Origin: Luzula sylvatica
Lineage: Eukaryota > Streptophyta > Magnoliopsida > Poales > Juncaceae
Length of the DNA: 64,000 nucleotides
Assembly: GCA_946800325.1 (NCBI GenBank)
Contig: OX326957.1
Span: 54,989,798 to 55,053,797, forward strand
Direction: 5' to 3'
The notes under the pieces were generated by a model, which worked only from the letters and a program-made list of their open reading frames with translations, did no database searches and was not told the origin of the DNA. Both the position numbers and the translations under genes were made by a program. Positions 55,660 through 64,000 of this stretch are shown piece after piece (the stretch's first letter is position 1; the number at the start of each line of letters is the position of its first letter).

Positions 55660-56649
55660 CTGCGAAAACTGTAGGCATGATGTAATATTTGATTTTAAAA
55701 AATGTGCAAATATAAATTGCATTTTGAAACATAGTACATGTGTTAAAATTCATCGACACTATTGTAACATAATTTTTATATAAATCGGGTAAAAAACCTG
55801 CTCGACAAAAATGATATAACATTGTAGGACTATTACACTGTTGATAAGTCCAAGTCCGAATTAATAATTATGAAGTTTAATTAGTCCAAATAATGTTAGG
55901 GAAAGTTTATTTTAGGAAAAATAATTTAGGAAATAACTATAAGACAAGTTTCATTCTAAGAAAAATAATTTAGGAAACAATTATAAATCAAGTCTCTAAT
56001 ACCTTGAAGTGCAAGAATTAGTGAGACTATTAATAGGCTTTTGATGTTTAGCAATTAATCACGTTGAAAAATATATCAAATATCAATTCAGAAAATACAA
56101 AAAGATTCGTAAGAGGTTATTAAAAATATTAGAGAGAGATTTGTTTATTAGAAATTTCTATTTGAAATCCATATTTGAATACCGTAAGACCAACATATAC
56201 TTCTTTTCCTTGTAAAACTCTCTTGAAAGTATAATTGATAAATAATATTATGCCTATATATTCCAAAACCTCGAATTATCACATATTTTGCTACATTAAA
56301 GATTCGATAAATAAGTTATATTCTATAGAGGAAAACATTGATAATATATCTTACCAGGAGACCGCAGATTCGAATTCCATTCAAATAGTAGAAGTGATTA
56401 GGAAATAACTCAACTATTCAGAAATCAATATGAAGTCGTAATTCTTCAATCTTGTTGCTCTCAGGAAGTCCTTTGGACCTCTAAATACTTAGTTCTTACC
56501 AGAATTATCTCAATTTACACTATAAAAATAGTTTCTTACCAAAATCTGTTTTTATTCAATAGTTAATTTTGATGTAATCTTAGGATAAAAGTTTTCTAGA
56601 GAGAGAGAATCGACACTAAAAATAACAGCAGATCCAAGTTTTCAGTATG
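55660..56649. other. Upstream of the kinase fragment
   Basis: AT-rich. Searched for the missing 5' kinase exon on the minus strand; no convincing coding block. A duplicated GGAAA(A)TAATTTAGGAAA phrase occurs near 55915-55985. Confidence 0.45.
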
Positions 56650-56945
56650 TGGAGTTGCTTCAATATTAACAGTATTCTGATCTATATGCTAAATTTTGGT
56701 TCAATATTTAACAATAATCCCAGGTTTACAAAAATTTGGTCCAATATTAATAATAATCCCAGGTTTACTAAAATTTGGTGAAATATTAACCATACTCTAA
56801 TGTGTGTGTTAAATTTTGGTCCAATATTTGTGCTAAAATTTGCTCCGATATTAACAGTACTTCCATGTGTTTGCTAAAATTTGGTCCAATTTTAACAGTA
56901 CTCCCATGTGTTTGCTATACTTTGGTCCGATATTTACTATTTAAA
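56650..56945. repeat. Degenerate tandem repeat, about 45-55-bp unit
   Basis: Six or more imperfect units of the form TAAAATTTGGTCCAATATTA plus ACAGTACTCCCATGTGTTTG. Confidence 0.85.
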
Positions 56946-58944
56946 TTAATATAATGCAATCCCTCCTGCCTTTCACTGGTTCGGCCACGTCGCCCCTATA
57001 TTCTGGGCCGTTCGATCAAGATCGGACGGTCTAGAATTGAATGGACGCGGCGTACATGGTCCACACTATGTTACTATGTTATGGTTCATATGAACCAAGT
57101 CTATCCAGCCAGTAACATAGTCTAACACTTACACCCTCTTTTCCTCTCTCTATTTTCATTTTCACGCATGAAAGAAAAGAAAAAAGCAGAGAGAACCGAC
57201 ATGAGCGAAAATGGAGGCGAAACGGACGCCAGCAACGACGTGGGTGGAGGACGACCATTTCGATGGCAAGAGCGCACTTCAGTCCGCCTCTCTCTTTCGA
57301 GCGGCTCAAACCCTAACCTTTTCTACCATTTCTAGGATTTCCTCAGATTTCGGCTCGGATCAAGGTAATTGTTTTTTCCTTCATTTTTTCGCTTCGGTTT
57401 GTTGTATCTTTGGTTGTCCTTTGATTCGATGCATTTTGAAGCGATTTTTTTAGTCATGTGCCAATTTCGTTTCTAGGGTTTTTGGGATATTGATTTTCTG
57501 CCTTTCTTGCTTGAATTATTTTTTTTTATTTGTTTTCCCTCCAATTTCAGGATACCTGCAAGGATTGATGACCACGCAACGTTGCAGCGAACAATTTTAA
57601 ATAAGTTCTCTTTGATTTTGCTGGTATTTTGTTGGTGTTGTTCGTTCTGCAAGACAAGGTATAATCTCACTTTGAAAAAATGATTTTTGTTATGTAAATC
57701 TTTATGACACATTTAGCAAATTTGTATATTTGTATCCGATTTATAATTTCAGATTCTCTCCTGGATTGTTCTATGACAAAATCGATATACCTGCTATGTT
57801 TTGCGGCACAAATTTATCCAGCTTCGGTACAGGGGTATTTTTGTAATTTTCCTTTTATATTGTAATTTATTTAATGAATTTATTGTTGTATCCAAATCGC
57901 TCGAAGAATTTCTTGAGGCTTCTTATTTTGACTCGCAGAAATTGACTGTGTCGCCAGGCAAAATAATCTTGGCAAATCGGTCGAAGAATGTTTTCGTGCT
58001 ACGTAAAAGGTAGAATATATTTGTTTTCTGGTAAAATTGTAAATACTGCGCATACCACCGCAAATACAAAATAAATGCACCATAGATGTTTTATTTTTGC
58101 AGGGAGATGGATGATATTTTTATGTCTGATTAAATTAATCTCTTCGTTTTATATTACAGGCCGTGCTAAAGTATCGTCTTCGAATCACTACAACTATTTG
58201 AAGAGAAGGCTTTCATAATTGATCGGTGATCCGAGATTACCTTCGTTTTGACATTTGGTATATTCTAGGAGACTCAATTATAGCCACAGTTCTGGTAAAT
58301 TACTATAATGCCCCTATGATTGTTATTTCTATTTCCAAAACCACTAATCATTGAAAATGTCGTATATGCCCCTGTCTACTTCTATCTATTTTTGCTATCT
58401 TTATGTTCGTGAGTTATATAATGTTTATTATATTTCTTATAATATATTCATATTCAATAATTATATGATTTCAGAATTGATTAATGATTCGAGAATGCTT
58501 CAGTTTCCGCATTTAATGGATTCCAGGAGATTCGATAACTATCAACAGATTTGGTAAATCACTAAAATGCCCCTACCATTGATATTTTTATTTGTAGAAA
58601 CCCTGATGGTTTGGTAAATTACTAAAATGTCCCTACAATTGATATTTGTATTTGCAAAATCCCCAATAATTAAACATAATAAATAATATTGTAGACAACT
58701 GCCTTCAAGAGAAGAAGACTGAATGTGTTTTTAAATGGACGGACTGAGGACAATAGTACCGCTGACTTTTCATGATAGGTAATGACCAATATTTATAATT
58801 ATTTTTAGCACTTTTTAATTAAGATTTTTTTTATTATGATTATTATTATTTATTCCATTACTGGCAGCATTTGATCGTGTGGGGTAAACAAACCCGAGAA
58901 CGTTCGCGCAACTCCCGCACAATTGCGCGGGGGTAAAAGCTGGT
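56925..58944 (+). mobile_element. Helitron-like element B carrying exon-like sequence
   Basis: The 3' end has a hairpin CCCGCACAATTGCGCGGGG (58914-58932), then CTGGT (58940-58944) followed by T, matching the Helitron CTRRT rule. Near the 5' side, ATAATGCAATCCCTCCTGCC (56950-56969) resembles element A. Inside, 57211-57364 is an exon-like ORF (MEAKRTPATTWVEDDHFDGK start) with a GT donor, and further short exon-like blocks follow at 57550, 57752 and 58161. I do not recognise the protein. Phrases such as AAATTACTAAAATGTCCCTA repeat at about 58300-58640. The 5' end is approximate. Confidence 0.5.
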
Positions 58945-59256
58945 TTACTATATTTCTAAGTAAATTGGTGTAATTACAGCCCTCCACGTCATTTTACCAT
59001 GTAATACCTTGCAATTTACTTTCTTATTTTCCTGCAATTCCCCATACAATTCCCCACTAATGTATTTATTTCTCCTCTCTCTCCCAGCCACAATAAAAGA
59101 AAAGAGGAAACTGTAGCGAGCAATTGGCGACCGTAACCCTAGCGGACGAATCTCGACGAAGCACGATGAACCATGGGCGGAACGAAGACGACACGCTTCC
59201 CTCCGACTGTCAGAAGTTCTCTTCTCTCTCCAATCGTGAAACCCTAACCAGAAATT

Positions 59257-59287
<31 letters not shown>

Positions 59288-59361
59288 GGATGCGGCGAGT
59301 GATTTTTTTCAAACCCAAAGCAACTTACCAATCATCGAGCTAAAAGGATATACGAATTGTC
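58945..59361. other. Leader-like region before the LINE ORF1-type gene
   Basis: Contains (GA)n followed by a run of about 13 G at 59257-59289. It is probably the 5' region of the following retroelement or its insertion flank. Confidence 0.45.
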
Positions 59362-60168
59362 ATGGCTCCTTCTCTCTCCACCTTTTCTCCCCCAAAAGTG
59401 CGACTCCGCAATGGAGAAAGTAAACGAAGAGGGAAGAGAGCCTACGTAGACATAGGCAATGGCTGGAAAAGAGTAACCAGACAACCTGTCAACCAGCCCT
59501 CACACCAATCATTCATCCCACGGCCATTTAAAACCCATTATACACCATATAAACACCCACACCACCAAAAGGCTCCACACCAAACATACAGAAACCCTAA
59601 CGCACCAACAGAACAAGGATTTAACACTCTCAAGATGCAAGCTCGTCTCTTCCTTGGAAACAAGTCGAGAACTAACCCTGCTAGACAAGTATGGAGGCAG
59701 ATCCCAGCTAACCACGACAACTCAGCAGCAGGCCCTCAGGCAGAAACACAACAACAAAGATCAAGGAAGAGGCCTCTCTCACCACAGTATGCTGAAGAAT
59801 TCGTCAAGGAAAGAACGATCTTCCCACCTGACCCAAACCACGTCTCTTGGCACGGGAAATGCCTGAAGTGTGTTAGATCGGGCCACCCAACGTCGCTCTG
59901 CAGAAACCCGAGAGCATGTTCTTACTGCAAAAGCTACGAACGTCTCTACGCCACGTGCCCTACGAGGCTGGACAACGTCAACAAAATCTCAGCCTCTTCC
60001 CCTCAAGGCCGTCGCGCAACAGAGGTCATGCCAGAGGACAGGGTTCAACGCACATACTGCTTTACGCGTGAAACAAGCGAGCACCAGGCGGAGTTGAGGG
60101 ACCTTAACAGAGCCATTGTCATTGACGCGTCCTTGGTTCCGGCACACAACCTCAACATGCTGAAATAT
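59362..60168 (+). CDS. LINE ORF1 / gag-like zinc-knuckle protein, interrupted by CACTA terminus
   Basis: The frame opens at ATG 59362 (MAPSLSTFSPPKVRLRNGES) and runs open to 60231, but from 60169 it reads through a CACTA-like terminus. Genuine retroelement coding therefore probably ends at 60168 (269 residues). The N-terminal part is basic and Pro/Gln/His-rich. A CCHC knuckle CLKCVRSGHPTSLC is intact. A second one, CSYCKSYERLYATC, has Arg where His should be. It is followed by RDLNRAIVIDASLVPAHNLN, a conserved-looking post-knuckle segment of plant LINE ORF1 proteins. It would bind element RNA. No matching ORF2 follows in the window. Confidence 0.65.
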
Positions 60169-60870
60169 CACTACAACATATCAGTCCTATTGGGACCGGC
60201 CGTCCCTAAAAAAACCGACCCAAACAGTTAGGGACGGTTAGTTTGGGACTGCCCGTCCCTAAATAGGGTTAGGGTCGGTATTTTTGGGTTGGCCCGTCCC
60301 TAAAGTTTGCATCGGCCCGTCCCAAACTAGTTTAACCGCCCCTAAACATTTGTGTCGGCCCGACCCTAAAGGATGTATCGTCCCTACCTTCTTAGTGTCA
60401 GCCCGTCCCTAGCCTGTTCACCGACCCAAAAATTAGGAACCACCCATCCCTAAGTCTTCTGACTGACCCAAACTATTAGGGACGACCCGATCCTAGATAC
60501 CCACCGACCCTAATTCATTGATTGGAACGGCCACCCCTAATATTTTACCACAGTACACACTGCCACACCACTACAACATAACTAGGGTATTGGGGCGGCC
60601 AAAACTGACCCAACAAGACATCAAAACCGACCCTATAGCTTATTGGAACGGTCAGCCGATCCTAACTGGGCGACCCTAAAGGTTGCGACCCTGTCAGGGG
60701 CGGGCCGACCCTATAAGGTTTTTGGGGCGGCATTTAATGGGGAGGGCCGACCCTAAAGGCGTGTCAGTCCAATCACAGCGCAGGATCACATCGGTACAGG
60801 ATTCAGGGGCGGGCGGACCCAATAGGGTGCATTAATGGGGCGGGCCGACCCTATAGGGCGCAGTAAATAT
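60169..60870. mobile_element. CACTA-like left terminus or termini with GACCCTAA/GGGGCGG repeats
   Basis: CACTACAACATATCAG begins at 60169, inside the LINE-type ORF and preceded by TAT. A second, nearly identical CACTACAACATAACTAG begins at 60569. Between and after them lie dense CCGTCCCTAAA, GGCCGACCCTAAAGG and GGGGCGG motifs of the CACTA subterminal type. No matching right terminus (TATGTTGTAGTG) was found in the window, so the elements are either truncated or extend past 64 kb. Confidence 0.65.
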
Positions 60871-63800
60871 ATAAATAACTAATTATATATAATAGTAATT
60901 ATAAATTATATAAATAATTATATATATATATATATATTATTTATTATATACATTATTATTTTTATTATTATATGTATATTATATATATATATATATTACA
61001 TAATATCACAAATTCAAAAATAATACAAATAATACAAATAATATCACATAATTCAAAAACATAACCCCCACATAATATCACAAATAATATGAAAACTCAT
61101 TTTTTAAGCGTCGTTTATTTCTTAATTTGAGTAATTCAACAATATTTAATTTCTTCCTAAACTTAGCAAAATGGCAAGTTAGGGTATCGATCCACAGGGA
61201 GATTACGGTAATTCTAGAGTTTAATGTTCTAATTCAACTTTCACAGTCCCAAAAATTCTCCTAAATTGCACACAACAAATTCAACACTGAGAGAGACTAT
61301 GTTCCAATTTTCAGATCTTTTTATCAATCCAAATAAATTCAAAAATTCCTCAAACAAAGAGTGTTCAAAAACTAGATCACAGAAAAGTATCAACTTCAAT
61401 AATTTTTATAGCTCAAATTACAACTCCAAATTATTTGAAACTTTTATCACAGATCAATAATCAAACAAACAAGACATCATAATTTTTATAGATTTTTATA
61501 TGCAATAATCAATTAACTAAAAATGCAAGACTAATTACTGGACATAAAACACAGAGATTCAAATCTTAGAATTTAAAAATGCAGAACAATTAGGAAAATG
61601 CATGAAATTAGGTGAAATAAATTCCTACATGAACTAGATGTTGTCAAGATTCAGAAACATATTTTTATGGATTTTTATCAGATCTAAAACTATTTTTAAA
61701 CTAATTAAAGAAACAGCTCAGACAGTGCACAGATTCAAAGCAACATATTCTAAATTCAATCACAAAGTTCATACAAACAATCAAACAAACAAGTAAAAAG
61801 GGGGTTTAACAGATTCAAACAAGTTCTAAAAACTAAACAAAACTGGATCTAAACAAGCATGAAACTAAGAAAATATCAAAAATATCCTAACAAGAGAGAT
61901 AGTACCCAATCTGAGAATGGAGAGTGGAGATGGATGTGGTGATGATCTGGCTAGCTCCTATGGTCTGTTGTCACCCCAATGAAGCTGCCAGGAGGGAGAG
62001 GAGTGGAGCTTGAAGGTCTCTAATGGCGGGTCAGGGTTCAAGTTGAGAAAGCTCGAAGCTTGAACCAAATCTGGTGGAGGAAAGAGGTGGAAAGGGATAT
62101 GGAGAGCTCATATGGTCTTTTGTCACCCCAATGAAGCTCTCTGCGAGGTGAGATGAAGCTCGGAGTTCGTTAATGGCTGTGGAGGTTTCTGACCCGAGAT
62201 AAAACTGAGAAAAGCTCGAAACTTTGGCTCGAATCAAGGGAATTGAGAGAGTGGTGATGATCAGAGAGTGGGTACGAAGGTGAAGGAGAAGAGAGAGGGC
62301 CAAAAGGCCACTCGAATGGGTGTGTCTTCATCGTTGCTGATCAGGGGTATTTATAACCACTGATCGACTGGAGGAATCGGTTTTGCTAGAACTTGAGAGA
62401 AGAGAGGGGTATTCGTGGGTCCTAGAGTGGTTACGACGTGGCTGGAAGAGAGAGAATCGAGCCACGTCGCTCGTACGACGAGATTTGGCTTTGTACAGCC
62501 ATGGCGAGGTCATTTGAGGAAGACGAGATCATCTCCGGTTCATTCCAGGGGATTAATTGCAGGGTACATTCTATTCATTAATTACTTAACCCAATTGTAT
62601 AATGGAGAGAACTTTTGTTTAGTAATGGAGAGGAATATCAGCTCAATGGAGCCAAGGGATTCGGTTTGAACTGCCTGGTGAGATTTGTTGTGTTCTTTCT
62701 TGGGTAGTCGATCGTGTAGCATTCTAACTTGAGAGGGAGAGAAGGTTTTTAGTGTGGTTCACGTGATCGTTTTGCCACAGAGAATCAAACACAGTCACGT
62801 TGTAAAGATTTGTTAACTCCACGTGTTTTGCTGAAATGAGTCAGTTCTGACCCTTTGTGGTCTTTGGTATAGTGAGTGAGAGATATGGGTTGGTAGGATT
62901 GTATGCAGAGGTTTCTGTGTAGCCACTTGTGTAACGAGTCATTGGAAGAGGATTTGTGACCCGTTTCATCAGAGATTTTGCGACTTTCTCGTCCTTCCAC
63001 CAAATGGCATGATCTTTATATCGAAAACGCTCGTCTCGACGAGAGGAATTCAGCCATGGGGTTTATTTGTGGAAATTTGGCCTTTTTTACCTGAAATAAA
63101 CACAAATTCATCATTAAAGTATTTTCCTCAAGAATTGTCGAATATAAAGATTATAGCATGTTTTTATGTTTATTTATCATTATTTTGCATGGTTTTAAAC
63201 CCTAAAAATGTGCTTAATTATGCTCGTTACAAACCCCCACACTTAAACCATACTTGTCCTCAAGTATATTGAATTACTTTTTAGGGTTTGAGATCAGTTA
63301 AATTCTTTTTGGTAAAACTTAAAATCTAAATGCCACGAATTTTTTTGGATATTTATTTACAAGAGATACATATATATTTATATTTTATAATAAAATAATT
63401 ATTCAATTTGTTTTAGAAATCAAGGTCACTTTCTTATCCCAATTATGATACAAAATACCTATACGGTTTAAAATATTATATAAATCAAAAGTTACAAATT
63501 AATCACCAAAATTTTGAAAAGGTAACAAAATTGTTTGCCCCAACAAATCCCTATATTTTAAACAAAAAGTTCTATCAACTTTAATAAACGAATTTCAATG
63601 ACACGTGTTATCCATCAAACGGATGCACTTTGTGCAAATTTTAGAAAAACTTGTGCATTTTGCACTTCTTTTTTTTTAATGAGATCTACTAGATCTTCTT
63701 TTTATTCTTTTTTTTTTTATTTATTTAGATCTTTTCGATCTTTCTTTTCTTTTTATTCTTTTTTTTTTATTTTATTTTTCTAAAATTGTCTAATGGACAC

Positions 63801-64000
63801 GGTGTCAGAAATTCGATGTTTATTTCAAAGTAAGATAGATCAAAGGGTAAAAATTTTAAATTCGTTGTTTTTCAAAATAAAAGTTTTCTTTTGTACATTA
63901 AGATCTATACAATATTTTAAAAAGACACATATTTTGCATAAGACGTGGGATAAGAGAGTATTTATGATTTTAAAAACATCATGAATTTATTTTTGGTTAG
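60871..64000. other. Repetitive, unassigned (probable transposon interior)
   Basis: 60880-60995 is a TA-rich tract. 61100-61240 includes GGTATCGATCCACAGGGAG, and 63230-63265 includes CCCCCACACTTAAACC...TTGTCCTCAAG; both phrases are ones I associate with noncoding parts of plant transposons. 61950-62170 has a direct repeat about 154 bp apart (ATGGTCTGTTGTCACCCCAA / ATGGTCTTTTGTCACCCCAA). 63665-63780 is T-rich. No reverse transcriptase, integrase or transposase ORF was found. Confidence 0.45.

Noticed and set aside
62031..63003. Several ORFs of 60-90 residues
   Set aside because: No family motif, overlapping frames on both strands, and direct repeats in the DNA suggest transposon noncoding sequence.
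63230..63270. Possible primer-binding site of an LTR retrotransposon near CCCCCACACTTAAACC
   Set aside because: No flanking LTR pair or adjacent gag/pol ORF could be found, so no LTR element was called.
1..64000. tRNA, rRNA or riboswitch genes
   Set aside because: No cloverleaf with conserved A/B boxes, rRNA segment or riboswitch core was recognised by eye. A tRNAscan/Infernal run would be needed to rule them out fully.

Overview
The window is nuclear DNA of a flowering plant, almost certainly a eudicot. It is AT-rich, its genes carry many short GT-AG introns, and it holds plant-specific families (plantacyanin, STOREKEEPER/GeBP factor, plant MADS-box, GTD-binding myosin receptor, AMI1 amidase). 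About half is mobile-element sequence. No prokaryotic, organellar, CRISPR or viral system was seen.

Layout. 1-145: end of a plantacyanin gene. 0.17-9.59 kb: a segmental duplicate carrying a microsomal glutathione S-transferase 3 (MGST3) gene, enlarged by a 6-kb LINE and a 1.1-kb hAT-like element. 10.1-10.5 kb: a broken peroxiredoxin/thioredoxin-like fragment. 11-18.6 kb: an (AT)n tract, a second hAT-like element and Tourist/Mutator-like MITEs. 18.6-21.1 kb: the sister segment with the second MGST3 gene and a MITE in its promoter. 21.3-24.7 kb: a long-TIR, Pack-MULE-like element carrying a broken EB1C gene copy. 25.0-28.5 kb: a divergent gene pair, a STOREKEEPER/GeBP-type regulator (minus) and an organelle RanBP2-zinc-finger (OZ/VAR3-type) protein (plus). 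30.6-33.8 kb: AMI1 indole-3-acetamide hydrolase with another hAT-like element in intron 4. 35.4-38.0 kb: a myosin-binding (GTD-binding/DUF593) membrane protein. 40.6-44.1 kb: an AGL17-clade MADS-box gene (minus). 45.2-52.8 kb: an old noncoding tandem duplication split by a non-autonomous CACTA element, plus a Helitron-like element. 54.4-55.7 kb: a degenerate protein-kinase gene (minus) that has lost its catalytic Asp. 56.9-58.9 kb: a second Helitron-like element. 59.4-64 kb: a LINE ORF1-type gene interrupted by CACTA-like termini, then unassigned repetitive DNA.

The genes do not form one pathway. The main value of the window is its dated transposon record. The two MGST3 segments act as filled and empty allele-like sites. 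They show that the LINE (copy 1) and the promoter MITE (copy 2) arrived after the duplication. The matching hAT site in copy 2 is not clean; it looks like an excision footprint, so that element family probably moved. All gene models were spliced by eye from the sequence, with reading phases checked across the junctions. Family names rest on recognised motifs, not on database searches.
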